A model generated the notes under the pieces. That model was given only the letters and a program-made list of their open reading frames with translations. It ran no database searches and was not told the origin of the DNA. From NCBI RefSeq assembly GCF_028737265.1, contig NZ_JAQZAK010000002.1:372001-436000 (forward strand): a stretch of DNA of 64,000 nucleotides, written 5' to 3'. The DNA comes from Actinomycetospora callitridis (GTDB lineage: Bacteria > Actinomycetota > Actinomycetes > Mycobacteriales > Pseudonocardiaceae). This document shows positions 24,848-34,015 of this stretch, in pieces (within the stretch, counting starts at the first letter, position 1; the number at the start of each line of letters is the position of its first letter). A program made the position numbers and the translations under genes.

Positions 24848-25083
24848 CGCTCTCATCAGCCTTGACGATGCGCGCGCACTTTCGACCGCGCGAATCTACG
24901 TGGCAAACGAGCACGTTGTTCGGTGCTCGTGTGGTGCTGCCAGATGACGAAAGCGGGGCGTCGCGTGTCGTTGCTCAAACTGCCGGCCGCGATCCGCCCG
25001 CCGGCCGGGCGCTCTACGACGGCGAGTTGCCGGCCCGCCCACTCCGCGCTGGCCTCCGATGGCCCTCGACGCCGGCGGTGCTG

Positions 25084-25962
25084 ATGCCGACAGCACCCAC
25101 GGTCTCCATCTGCGTGCCCGCGTACAACGGCGCCCGCACCCTCGACGCGACGCTTCGCTCCATCCTCGACAATGATCTGGATTTCGAACTGGTCGTTCTC
25201 GACAACGCCAGCGACGATGGCACCGGCGCCATCGCACGCGCGTTCGGCGACGACAGGATACGAGTCTTTCGCAACGACGCAGTGCTGCCGATCGGGCCGA
25301 ACTGGAACAGGGTCGTGGAGCTGTCGACCGGGCAACTGGTCAAGATCGTTTGTGCTGACGACGTGCTGATGTCCGGATCGATCGCCGCGCAGCGCGACAT
25401 CATGAGGGATCCGGCGGTCGCTCTCGTCTCGTCACGGTTCGACGTCATCGCCGAGGGCGGTGCGGTGAAGGAGACCGGACTGGGGCTCCCAGGGCTGATC
25501 GGACTGCACCCGCCGCGGGCGCTCGCGCGAACCGTCGTCCGACGTGGCCCCGCCGATTTCGGACCCACAGCAGCCTCGATGTTCCGTCGAGAACACTTCG
25601 ACCGTGTGGGCGGGCTCCGCGGCGACCTCGTGTTCCCCATGGACGTCGACCTGTTCGCTCGGGTCGCGACGTTCGGCAGCTTCTTCGGCATGCCGGAGCG
25701 CACCGCGGCGTGGCGTGACTCGAGGTTCAATCTGTGCAGTCAGACCTCGAGTCTCAGCAAGCTGACGGACATGTTCCACTTTCATCACCGCATCGCACGG
25801 GAACACCCGGACCTCGTGTCTCGGGTCGACGTCCTCGCGGGTGACCTGCGCCTGGTCCGGGCCGGCCTCGGGCGGTTGTGGGTGCGGTCCCGCGCCCTCG
25901 TGGACCCTCGGCCTGACCCGACGTCCCATTCGTCTGGTCTCGCCCGCGAAGTGGCACTCTGA
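25084..25962 (+). CDS. Glycosyltransferase family 2
   Basis: A 292-residue GT-A enzyme: VSICVPAYNGARTLDATLRSIL, the nucleotide-binding LDNASDDGT, then CADDVLMSGS in place of the DxD loop. MDVDLFARVATFG follows. There are no membrane segments, so it is a soluble or peripheral enzyme that adds one sugar to a lipid-linked repeat unit. The ATG at 25084 begins the homology; a long upstream extension in frame looks non-coding. It is followed 10 nt later by the pyruvyltransferase gene. The pair converges with the large EPS operon and belongs to the same cluster by function. Confidence 0.85.
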   Translation: MPTAPTVSICVPAYNGARTLDATLRSILDNDLDFELVVLDNASDDGTGAIARAFGDDRIRVFRNDAVLPIGPNWNRVVELSTGQLVKIVCADDVLMSGSIAAQRDIMRDPAVALVSSRFDVIAEGGAVKETGLGLPGLIGLHPPRALARTVVRRGPADFGPTAASMFRREHFDRVGGLRGDLVFPMDVDLFARVATFGSFFGMPERTAAWRDSRFNLCSQTSSLSKLTDMFHFHHRIAREHPDLVSRVDVLAGDLRLVRAGLGRLWVRSRALVDPRPDPTSHSSGLAREVAL

Positions 25963-25972
25963 GAAGAAGGAC

Positions 25973-27367
25973 ATGAACGAACGACCGACCTCGGTTTCCC
26001 CGCCCGCCGGGCGCCCACTGCGCGTTCTCGTCGAGAACGGTGAGTACTGGCTCAACAACAAGGGCGACCTCGCGATGCTGGACGTCATGGTGCGTCGCAT
26101 CGCCGAGTGGTGGCCCCACGCTCGGATCGGGGTCCTCACCTCCGCGCCGGCACTGTTGACGGCGTACGAGCCCACGGTCGAGCCCATCTTCTCTCAGCGG
26201 GGCGGCGATTGGCCGCGGCGGCGTCGCCGAACGAGCGTGACAGGACGATGGGGCCCAGCGGCGACCGGTCCGCTGCTCAACGGTGTGGATGCCGCGCGGG
26301 CGCTGCCGCGCAGGATCGCGATGCGGCTACGCCGCGAGCACCCGAGTGGTGACCGCGCGAGCGAGGCATCAGGCGTGGACCGGCGAAGCCTCAGTCGCGA
26401 GGGCGGGCGCTTGCCGAACGCGCTGGGTGACACCGACCTGGTGATCGCGATCGGGGGCGGCTACCTGACCGACGTCGACCGTGCCCAGACCGAGCGCACG
26501 CTCGACCTGCTCGAGTACGCGACCGAGCACCGGATCCCCACCGCGATGGTCGGGCACGGGATCGGGCCGTTGCGTGACGAGGAACTGCTGCGCCACGCCG
26601 AGCGGGTCTTGCCGAGAGTCGACCTGATCGCCCTGCGGGAAGGCGTGCGTGGACCTGAGCTGCTGCGCTCCCTCGGTGTTCCGGCCGACCGCGTGGTCGT
26701 CACCGGGGACGACGCGATCGAGCTCGCCTACTCGACCAGGAACGAACGCCGAGGGACCGCCATCGGCGCGTGCCTTCGGGTGGCCGAGTACTCGCCGGTG
26801 AGCGACACGACCCGAACGGCCATCGGCCGGGTCCTGCGCGACACCGCTGCTGAGCGCACCGCCGACCTGATCCCCCTGATCGTGTCCGAGCACGCGGCAG
26901 AGGACCGTCGCTCGACGTTGCCGTTGATCGATGACTCGCCCGCGGCGGCTCCGCCGCTGGGGAGGTTCGCGAGCCCGTGGGCTCTGGCTCGTCAGGTCGG
27001 CCGGTGCCGCATCGTGGTCAGCGGCGCATACCACGTCGCGGTGTTCGCCCTGGCACAAGGCATTCCGGTGGTGGGTCTGTCCAGCTCGCAGTACTACGAC
27101 GACAAGTTCGAGGGGCTGGCGGCCATGTCCGGCACTGGCCTGGAGCTGGTCAGGTTGGACGGTGACGACGTCGAGGACCGCTTGCGGGGCTCGATCTCCC
27201 GGCTGTGGGAGCAGGCTCCCGATCTGCGGGCCACGTTGCTCGAGGCCGCGGCGTACCAGATCGACGCGAGCAGGGCGGCCTTCGAACAGGCCGCCACGAT
27301 CATCGACGCTCGGCTCGACTCGGGGTCGGAGACGACGTCCGGACGGTCCCCCACACCTCCGAGGTGA
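25973..27367 (+). CDS. Polysaccharide pyruvyl transferase family protein
   Basis: A 464-residue protein of the polysaccharide pyruvyltransferase family. It shows the opening ENGEYWLNNKGDLAMLDVMV, DTDLVIAIGGGYLTDV, AMVGHGIGPLRDEELL, LIALREGVRGPELLRSLGV, VVVTGDDAIELAY and the C-terminal VVSGAYHVAVFALAQGIPVVGLS with the catalytic-site His. Such enzymes put pyruvate ketals on exopolysaccharide sugars using phosphoenolpyruvate, which adds negative charge. Residues about 85-130 form an unusually long Arg-rich insertion. The ATG has GAGAAGAAGG just before it. Confidence 0.8.
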   Translation: MNERPTSVSPPAGRPLRVLVENGEYWLNNKGDLAMLDVMVRRIAEWWPHARIGVLTSAPALLTAYEPTVEPIFSQRGGDWPRRRRRTSVTGRWGPAATGPLLNGVDAARALPRRIAMRLRREHPSGDRASEASGVDRRSLSREGGRLPNALGDTDLVIAIGGGYLTDVDRAQTERTLDLLEYATEHRIPTAMVGHGIGPLRDEELLRHAERVLPRVDLIALREGVRGPELLRSLGVPADRVVVTGDDAIELAYSTRNERRGTAIGACLRVAEYSPVSDTTRTAIGRVLRDTAAERTADLIPLIVSEHAAEDRRSTLPLIDDSPAAAPPLGRFASPWALARQVGRCRIVVSGAYHVAVFALAQGIPVVGLSSSQYYDDKFEGLAAMSGTGLELVRLDGDDVEDRLRGSISRLWEQAPDLRATLLEAAAYQIDASRAAFEQAATIIDARLDSGSETTSGRSPTPPR

Positions 27368-27418
27368 TCGCCCACAGACCACACTGACTGTCGACGCCGC
27401 GTCCCTTCGCCTCCGCGT

Positions 27419-28777
27419 TCACGCCGGTGGTCGTCCTCCTCCCAGCGGGGTGGTCTCCACGCGTCCCTCGGTCGAGACCGACAGCCGCCAGTACTGGCCC
27501 GCCGGGTCTTTGAGGATCACGCCACCGTCTGCCCGGTCGGAGAGCCAGGCGCCGCTCGGGAGGATCGCGGACAGCGGGGAGCCGTCGGGTGCCTGGGCCT
27601 GCAGCAGATCGGTTCCGGGCGACCACGCCCTGGTGACGAGGGGCGCGACGAAAGCGCCCCCGGAACGGATCCCTCGGCCGGTCACGTTCCACCCCGCCGG
27701 GAACGACCGTGGATCGAGGTCGTAGGCCGCCATGGAGATCAGATTCATGGCGGTGCCTTCCGGGCACCCGCCGGGATCGATCCGCAGCTCGGCCGGGGGC
27801 TGGGCCAGGTCCCGGCCGAACTGGACGTCGGCGAGGTAGGGCTGGCGACAGTAGATCAGGTCGACGCACACGCTGCGGGCGGCCACCTTGCAGTTGACCA
27901 TGCCGAACTGCGCGGGGCCGCCGCGACCGAGGTCGCCGATCGAGACCGCGATGTCCGCGCCCTCGAACCAGACGTTCGTGAGCCACCAGTTGTTGGCGGC
28001 ACCATCGACACGGATGTGCTGGTCGGTCGTCTTCGGGTCGACGTCGGAGACGAACTCCACGTTCGTCAGCGCGAGCCCGGCGTTGTGATCGTTGCCGGTA
28101 CCGAGAACCCCTACATAGTTGTTGGTGAGTTTCGAGGAGGTGAGGTAGTTCTGGATGCAGGAGGTGACGATACCGATGCCGAAGTTGTTGATGTCGCAGT
28201 TGACGAAGGCGGTGCCACCGGTGTTCTCGTCGAGGATGACGCCACGTTGTTGCGAGAACTGTGGGTAGTTGTCGCTGAGGTGACCTCCGCGCAGCACGAC
28301 CGAGTCGAACGAGCAGCGGAACGAACCTGACAGCGACACCGCCGAGGCAGTCGGACGGACCACGTAGACGCCGAGGCGGGTGAAGCTCACTCGTTGCTTG
28401 CCACGCAGGGCGATCAGCGTCCCGTCACCGGTGTGGACGATGGTGCTGACGTCGCCGCCGTCGCCCACGACCGTCGAGAAGTCGGGTAGCTCGGGCCACG
28501 CCGTGACGCGGTACTCCCCGACGGGGAGGTACAGGACGACAGGTCCGCCGCCGGCGGCCGCCGCTCGCCCGATTGCCTCGGTGTCGTCGGCGGTGCCGTC
28601 GCCGACGGCGCCGAAGTCCCGGACGTTACGAGCCGAACGGGCATCCACTGCCTGTCGCGCTGCGGTGTTCTCGACCCGGGTCTGGGGTGGCGTCGGCGAG
28701 CACGCAGCAAGTGGCAGTGCGGCAGCACCGAATGAGGCGGCCACCATCGCACGCCGGCTCAGACCTTCGTAAGACAT
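27419..28777 (-). CDS. Beta-helix (pectate-lyase-3 type) lipoprotein of the EPS cluster
   Basis: A 452-residue secreted protein. The N-terminus SRRAMVAASFGAAALPLAAC combines a twin-Arg with a lipobox (Cys26), so it is probably a Tat-exported lipoprotein. RNVRDFGAVGDGTADDTEAIGRA is the signature start of the Pectate_lyase_3/GH28-like right-handed beta-helix, followed by many short strands with VNCDINNFGIGIVTSC-type turns. Its start overlaps the stop of the Wzy-Wzz fusion (TGATG). Proteins of this kind in EPS operons cleave or epimerise the polymer, or bind it at the surface. No catalytic residues could be assigned. Confidence 0.75.
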   Translation of the reverse strand: MSYEGLSRRAMVAASFGAAALPLAACSPTPPQTRVENTAARQAVDARSARNVRDFGAVGDGTADDTEAIGRAAAAGGGPVVLYLPVGEYRVTAWPELPDFSTVVGDGGDVSTIVHTGDGTLIALRGKQRVSFTRLGVYVVRPTASAVSLSGSFRCSFDSVVLRGGHLSDNYPQFSQQRGVILDENTGGTAFVNCDINNFGIGIVTSCIQNYLTSSKLTNNYVGVLGTGNDHNAGLALTNVEFVSDVDPKTTDQHIRVDGAANNWWLTNVWFEGADIAVSIGDLGRGGPAQFGMVNCKVAARSVCVDLIYCRQPYLADVQFGRDLAQPPAELRIDPGGCPEGTAMNLISMAAYDLDPRSFPAGWNVTGRGIRSGGAFVAPLVTRAWSPGTDLLQAQAPDGSPLSAILPSGAWLSDRADGGVILKDPAGQYWRLSVSTEGRVETTPLGGGRPPA

Positions 28778-31704
28778 CAGTTCGAGGACGTCGAGGAGAC
28801 GGGGACGGGGCTCCGCGGCGAGCTCGACGCAGGAGCCGGGGACTGCTGGTCGGAGGGCTGCTGGTCGGAGGGCTGCTGGTCGGAGGGCTGCTGGTCGGAG
28901 GGCTGCTGGTCGGAGGGCTGCTGGTCGGAGGGCTGCTGGTCGGAGGGCTGCTGGTCGACTTGCTGCTGGTCGACTTGCTGCCCTGGTCGCCTGTCGCTCC
29001 ACGCGCCCACGCGCCGCAGGAGCGCCGGGAGCGACTCCCCGCCCAGCGGGATGGCCTGTCGCGAGGGTGCGCTGACCGCGACCGCGCCGATCAGCGCCGA
29101 GCCGGGCCCGTCGAGGCTCGCCGCCGCCTCACGCACCTGCTCCCCCGTGGTCGAGCCCAGTTCGACCACGGCCAGAACGCCGTCGCAGCGCCCGGAGACG
29201 GTGAGAGCGGCGGGTTCGACCGCCGCCGGCGCGGTGGCGACGACGACATGGTCGAACCTCGTCCGCAAGCTGGTGAGGAGTTCAGCGAAACGCTCCGAGT
29301 CGAGCAGGTCGCCTGTCCGCTCGTCGACAGCGCCGAGCGGCACCACACCGACCCCGTCGACCGACGTCCGCACCAGCTCCTCCAGGGACAGTTCCGGTGT
29401 CCGCAGCCAGTCCGCCAAGCCAGGAGCCGAAGTCATCTCCAAGTGGGCGGAGATCCCGTCTCCGGAGGTGTCGGCGTCGACCAGCGCCACCTGACGGCCC
29501 GAGGCGACCAGGGCCCCGGAGAGTCGGACGGCGACGCTCGGGGTCGACTGCCCGGAGAAGCTGGTGACCAGCAAGGTTCGCGGGACGAGTCCACCGCCTG
29601 CGGACGTCAGCCGCGCGCGCAGGAGCGCCACTGCCTTCGTGGCCATCGGCTCGACGCTGGGGATGGACGCGAGAACGGGTACCGGCAGGAGCTCGGCGAG
29701 TCGCTCCGAGGTGCGCACCCGGCCGTCGAGACGATCCCGGACGAAGGCCGCGAGGCAGCCCAGCGCCAGACCTCCGAGCAGGCCGATCAGGAGCAACCGC
29801 GTGGTGTGCGGAGCAGTGGGTTGCGTGGGGGTACGAGCCGGCGCGACCACGGTGGCCTGAGCGGCCGGCGCGGCCCCTCTGACCGTCGTCTCCATCTCGC
29901 CGACGAGCCTCCGGAACTGTGCTGCCACGCCGTCGGCCAGCATCTGCGCGCGGTCGGGGGTGGCATCCGTGACGGAGATGTCCAGGAGTGTGGTGGCCGG
30001 CGGGAAGTCGACTGAGATCTTCCCCTCGAGCTCACCAGGTGACATGCGCAGCCCGAGATCGCGGATCACCGCCTCCGCCACGGTGGCACCGCCCGCGACC
30101 TGGGCATACGAGGGGATGCGCTGTTCCGCAGCCATTCCGCCTTCGTAGGCATCGCTCACCGACGTCCCGGTCGCCATCGACACATACAGGCGGGTCGTCG
30201 CCGTGTACTGAGTCGGGATGGTCGCGGCGTAGGCCGCCGAGGCAGTCAGACACACCAACGTCGTCGCCGCGACGATCAGCCATCGCCGGCGGAGGACGAG
30301 GAGAAATTTGGTCAGGGGCATCGCTAAGCCTTTCGCTCGGGTTCCGGCCCACGCGCCGATGTCCTGGCGTCGGGGAATGGCGCCCAGTGGATCCACCGGT
30401 CGCCTTCGAAACTCGCGGACCACCAGGTCCACCATCCAGACGACGACGACGAGCTGGAGGACCTTGCCGAGGAGCTCCATGCTCCCCAGGATTCCGCGCT
30501 CGAACAACACGGGTGAGGCGGTGATGGCCAGCCCGAGCACGATGAGCACGATGCTCCGTGCCTGCAGCGCCCGCACCGCGAACAGCAGCAGCCCGAACGT
30601 GAACAGCACACCCACGACCACACCGACATATCCACCGAGAACGTAGCCTTCGTTGATGTTGCCCTCGGCGAGTGAGACGGAGATCCTGCTCATGTCCACC
30701 GACGCCCCACTCACCTCCTCGGCCCAGCTGACCCCGGCCTGGAACTTCTCACTGCCGAGCAGTTGGGCGGGCACCAAGCTCTTCAGCCCGTGCAGGAGAA
30801 CCTCCCCGGGCGAGAGCCACTCTCGCCCACCGAGGTAATAGCCGTCGGTCGCGGCCGCCAGCAGATCGAACCGACGCAGGATGGGCAGGAAGGGCTGGAT
30901 CGCCGCGGGGTACGCCGAATCGGCGACCGTCGAGGCGTACGTCGTCGCAGCGGACTGCTTGAGTCCCTGGAGCCAGCCGAATGCGCCGAAACCGACGGCT
31001 GCGAGGGCGAGGACGATGGCCAGCCGCCGGCGATTCCACCCGGCGAGCCCGAAGCGCACCGCGACCGCCAGGGTGGCACTGATGATCGGGGTCTTCGATT
31101 CTGCCGCGGCGGTCCAGAGGAGTTCGACGCAGATCAATCCTCCGACCGCCAGGATCGCCTGCCTCCGATCGGCCGGGCGGAAGAAGATGATCAGTCCGAC
31201 AGCTCCCAGGGCCGCGAGCGCCGCGACGAGGCTGAGGACGGGGCTCTGACTGCGGAGCTGACCTGCCGAGCCTGCGGAGCCGCTCAGGTAGGCCGCAGCT
31301 CGGCCCAGCAATCCGATGAGGTACACGGCCGTCAATGTCGCGACGAGATCAGAGTTGGTGCTGCGTACCACCGGAGCGCTTCTGCGGCTGCGACTCCACA
31401 CTGCATACCCGAGTACGAGAACGGCGTTCAGCCACAGACCGAGCACGACGGGCTGCAATACCTCGGCTATTCCGCGATCGTAGCCGATGCTGGCCAGACG
31501 AGGGTCGGCCATGGGGTCCGCGAATCGGGGCCTGGGCTGCGCCCACAGCAGGACCAGGGGTCGCGCGAGGTACGAGAGGCTCCAGAACACCACCTGGGTG
31601 ATGAAGAAGACGGGCGCGACACCACGGGCACGCAGCGCGGCCAGAGTCGTCGTGATCAGCGCCGCCGCGATCAGCGCCAAGGTGATCCCGGGAGCCCCGA
31701 GCAT
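28777..31704 (-). CDS. Wzy-like polymerase fused to Wzz/pseudo-BY-kinase
   Basis: A single open frame of 975 residues. Residues 1 to about 445 are a polytopic membrane domain like O-antigen/EPS polymerases (Wzy), with about ten helices and a large loop holding YYLGGREWLSPGEVLLHGL. From about 462 (MPLTKFLLVLRRRW) a Wzz-type chain-length domain follows, with one helix at each end (about 470-490 and 635-655). The rest resembles a BY-kinase, but the Walker A reads SFSGQSTPSV without the Lys and the Walker B Asp is Ala; only VDADTSGDG is kept. In place of the C-terminal Tyr cluster there are nine QPSDQ/QQVDQ repeats. The start is an ATG with GGGAGGGAAAC. A second start at 30321 would give a separate 514-residue Wzz protein, but no stop separates the two parts. 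Confidence 0.75.
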   Translation of the reverse strand: MLGAPGITLALIAAALITTTLAALRARGVAPVFFITQVVFWSLSYLARPLVLLWAQPRPRFADPMADPRLASIGYDRGIAEVLQPVVLGLWLNAVLVLGYAVWSRSRRSAPVVRSTNSDLVATLTAVYLIGLLGRAAAYLSGSAGSAGQLRSQSPVLSLVAALAALGAVGLIIFFRPADRRQAILAVGGLICVELLWTAAAESKTPIISATLAVAVRFGLAGWNRRRLAIVLALAAVGFGAFGWLQGLKQSAATTYASTVADSAYPAAIQPFLPILRRFDLLAAATDGYYLGGREWLSPGEVLLHGLKSLVPAQLLGSEKFQAGVSWAEEVSGASVDMSRISVSLAEGNINEGYVLGGYVGVVVGVLFTFGLLLFAVRALQARSIVLIVLGLAITASPVLFERGILGSMELLGKVLQLVVVVWMVDLVVREFRRRPVDPLGAIPRRQDIGAWAGTRAKGLAMPLTKFLLVLRRRWLIVAATTLVCLTASAAYAATIPTQYTATTRLYVSMATGTSVSDAYEGGMAAEQRIPSYAQVAGGATVAEAVIRDLGLRMSPGELEGKISVDFPPATTLLDISVTDATPDRAQMLADGVAAQFRRLVGEMETTVRGAAPAAQATVVAPARTPTQPTAPHTTRLLLIGLLGGLALGCLAAFVRDRLDGRVRTSERLAELLPVPVLASIPSVEPMATKAVALLRARLTSAGGGLVPRTLLVTSFSGQSTPSVAVRLSGALVASGRQVALVDADTSGDGISAHLEMTSAPGLADWLRTPELSLEELVRTSVDGVGVVPLGAVDERTGDLLDSERFAELLTSLRTRFDHVVVATAPAAVEPAALTVSGRCDGVLAVVELGSTTGEQVREAAASLDGPGSALIGAVAVSAPSRQAIPLGGESLPALLRRVGAWSDRRPGQQVDQQQVDQQPSDQQPSDQQPSDQQPSDQQPSDQQPSDQQPSDQQSPAPASSSPRSPVPVSSTSSN
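28846..28980. repeat. 15-nt tandem repeat, nine units
   Basis: Seven identical 15-nt units (28846-28950) followed by two copies of a variant (28951-28980). They encode QPSDQ seven times and QQVDQ twice on the minus strand, in the tail of the Wzy-Wzz fusion. Perfect identity indicates recent slippage expansion; unit length keeps the frame. Confidence 0.95.
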
Positions 31705-31744
31705 GTTTCCCTCCCTTCTCCGGATCGGCCTCCTCAGTCGGTTC

Positions 31745-32749
31745 CTAGGACAGTGCGGCGACGATTTCTCGAGCACGGTCCACGTATCGGTGGCGACCGC
31801 TCGTGATGCGTCCTCGCCCCGCTTCGGCGACCTTCTGGACCAGGTCTGGATGGTCGTCACACCAACGCAGGAGCTCGTACAGTTCGTCCTCGCCGGAGAA
31901 CAGAAGACATTCCGTGCCGTCGTCGAGCAGGGCCGCGTGCTCGTCCGTCCGCTCGCCGACGAAGAGCCCGCCTGCGGCCGGTACCTCGAACGTCCGGCAG
32001 GTGTGTGTGTCCCGGTTGTCGGAGTTGAGGAGCACGAGATTCGCTGTCACCGACGCCACGGCGGACGAGAACGCCTCGCCGTAGGCCGCACCGGCCACCG
32101 TCGCTCGGGTCGTCCGGAGCTCCGGGATGCGCCGCCATCCCGGACCACGCACCAGCACTCTGTCGCCGTACTCGTGGCCCAGGGCAACGATCGTGGCGCG
32201 CCGATCGGCCCGGCAGGCCCCGATGAAGCCGACCAGGTATCCCGTCGTGTCCCTGCGGGCACGCGGATGGTGCCACGCCGGATCGTAGGCGCTGAGGACG
32301 AACTTCACCGCGCGCGCGCCCCGAGCGAGGAGTTCCGCCACATTGTGCTGCTTGGTCGTCACGACGAGGTCCCATTCGCGCTCGAACTCGAGATATCCGG
32401 GCGAGGTGTTGTACGGATTCGACGCGTCGTCGGGGCTGTAGTGCACGTGCAGCGTCGCCGGCGTAGCGAGGAGTCGCGACTGGTCGAGGTGAACGGTCTT
32501 GAACCCGAAGAGCAGGTCCGGACGGAACTCGGTCGCGAGGCGCTCGATCCGACGATGGATCTGCTCGACGTTCCACGGGGCGCGGCGCCCGGCGATCTTG
32601 GAATAGATCCACGAGTGCGACAGCCGCGCCGGGAGTGACACCGCCGTGGTGTCGACGACGACGACGTCGTGGCCCGCGCGACGGAAACCGTCGGCCAGTG
32701 ACGTGGCGTTGCTGCCGATCCAGTCGTCACCCAGGAACAGAATCCTCAT
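31745..32749 (-). CDS. CgeB-like glycosyltransferase
   Basis: A 334-residue GT-B-type enzyme resembling the CgeB/Glyco_trans_1_2 group. MRILFLGDDWIGSNATSLADGFRRAGHDV begins the N-terminal Rossmann domain. HVHYSPDDASNPYN and the C-terminal CRTFEVPAAGGLFVGERTDEHAALL, FSGEDELYELLRWC and GRGRITSGRHRYVDRAREI are typical. Its start overlaps the flippase stop (ATGA). It presumably adds one sugar of the EPS repeat; donor unknown. Confidence 0.75.
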   Translation of the reverse strand: MRILFLGDDWIGSNATSLADGFRRAGHDVVVVDTTAVSLPARLSHSWIYSKIAGRRAPWNVEQIHRRIERLATEFRPDLLFGFKTVHLDQSRLLATPATLHVHYSPDDASNPYNTSPGYLEFEREWDLVVTTKQHNVAELLARGARAVKFVLSAYDPAWHHPRARRDTTGYLVGFIGACRADRRATIVALGHEYGDRVLVRGPGWRRIPELRTTRATVAGAAYGEAFSSAVASVTANLVLLNSDNRDTHTCRTFEVPAAGGLFVGERTDEHAALLDDGTECLLFSGEDELYELLRWCDDHPDLVQKVAEAGRGRITSGRHRYVDRAREIVAALS

Positions 32750-34008
32750 GGCACGACGACCTCCCCGTCAGCGACGACTCTGTCCGTCTCACCGTGACGC
32801 GCGTTCCGATCGCGCACATTCAGGAATCGCATCCGGATGATGAACCAGAGCGCGGTCGCGACTTCCGAGCACAGCGTTCCGTAAGCGAGTGCCCACACCG
32901 AGTGGGTGCGTACCGCGACGTAGAACCACGCAGCCGCCACGCACGTGCCGACGACCGCCCCGATCAGTACTCCGGTGGTGTCCTGGCGCACCGACAGCAC
33001 CGCCGTCGTGGCGAACGACGTCAATGCCGCAGCGGGGAGGATGAACGCCTCCAGACGCAGCAGTGGGATGGCGTCTTCGAAGCCGTCACCGAAGATCAAG
33101 CGGATGAGGGTCGGCGCGCTCACCCACACGATGGCGGTGGCAACACAGGCGATTCCGACGCAGACCAGCATCGACAAGACGGCGCGCTTCCAGAACCGAT
33201 CGACTCCGGCGACGCGCGCCATCCGCGGCAGCAATGCCAACCCGATGGCGTCGAGCTGTCCCTGGATCGCCCGCACGAGGCGGTCGCCGGCGGAGAACAG
33301 TCCGAGCGACGCGGCGTCGAGCACGGACGAGTAGATCGTCGCGGAGCCGATCCCGAAGCTGGTCACGAGCAGACGGGAGCTGAGGACGGGGACACCCATC
33401 CGGACCGTGGTCAGGACGTGGCGCGGACGTGCGGGCCGGCCGAATCTCTTGAGGGAGTCCCGCCAGGTCAGGCCGACGGTGACGATCGACGAGAGCAGCA
33501 GGCAGATGAGGGCGACGGCAGCATGTGGGTAGCGAGGGAGAACGACGATCAACAGAACCAGGTAGGCGATCCGGCCGACAGCCTGGTAGGCCATCGAGGC
33601 GCCGAAGCGGCCTTGGCCGATCAGGACCCAATCCTCCGACATGGACCAGGCCCCACCGGTGGACAGACCGAGCAGGATCATGGTCACCACGGGGCCCGCC
33701 CCGAGTACGAGACCGAGCAGTAGCGCGCCGACGATCGTTCCGAAGATGCTCGTGCGGATCGCGAGGTAGTTTCCCCGGATCTGGCGGACGTCCCCGCTCG
33801 GGACCGTCGCGGCGAGGAACTGGGTGATTCCCAGGTCGACCAGGACAGTTCCGATGAAGTAGGACGACATCCCGATCGCGACCAGGCCGAGTCCCTCGGG
33901 CCCCAGGAGCCGGGCGATCAACGGGACCGTGACGATCGTGACGACATACTGCCCGTACTTGCCGAAGCTGACGAAGCCGACGTCGCGCGCGGCGGCGACG
34001 AGACGCAT
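32746..34008 (-). CDS. wzx: Wzx-type oligosaccharide flippase
   Basis: About 420 residues with 12 or more transmembrane helices, of the MATE/MOP-family polysaccharide transporters: VSFGKYGQYVVTIVTVPLIARLLGPEGLGLVAIGMS, DLGITQFLAATVP, and GLFSAGDRLVRAIQGQLDAIGLALLPRMA. It would flip the lipid-linked repeat unit across the membrane for polymerisation by the Wzy-like protein downstream. The ATG at 34008 is preferred because AGGA lies 5 nt upstream and it avoids overlap with the GT4 stop; an ATG at 34029 is also in frame. The stop overlaps the next gene. Confidence 0.85.
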   Translation of the reverse strand: MRLVAAARDVGFVSFGKYGQYVVTIVTVPLIARLLGPEGLGLVAIGMSSYFIGTVLVDLGITQFLAATVPSGDVRQIRGNYLAIRTSIFGTIVGALLLGLVLGAGPVVTMILLGLSTGGAWSMSEDWVLIGQGRFGASMAYQAVGRIAYLVLLIVVLPRYPHAAVALICLLLSSIVTVGLTWRDSLKRFGRPARPRHVLTTVRMGVPVLSSRLLVTSFGIGSATIYSSVLDAASLGLFSAGDRLVRAIQGQLDAIGLALLPRMARVAGVDRFWKRAVLSMLVCVGIACVATAIVWVSAPTLIRLIFGDGFEDAIPLLRLEAFILPAAALTSFATTAVLSVRQDTTGVLIGAVVGTCVAAAWFYVAVRTHSVWALAYGTLCSEVATALWFIIRMRFLNVRDRNARHGETDRVVADGEVVVP

Positions 34009-34015
34009 CCCCTTC

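Noticed and set aside
28846..28980. Direct repeats considered as a CRISPR array
   Set aside because: Units are contiguous with no spacers and lie in frame inside a coding region; the same holds for 45041-45166.
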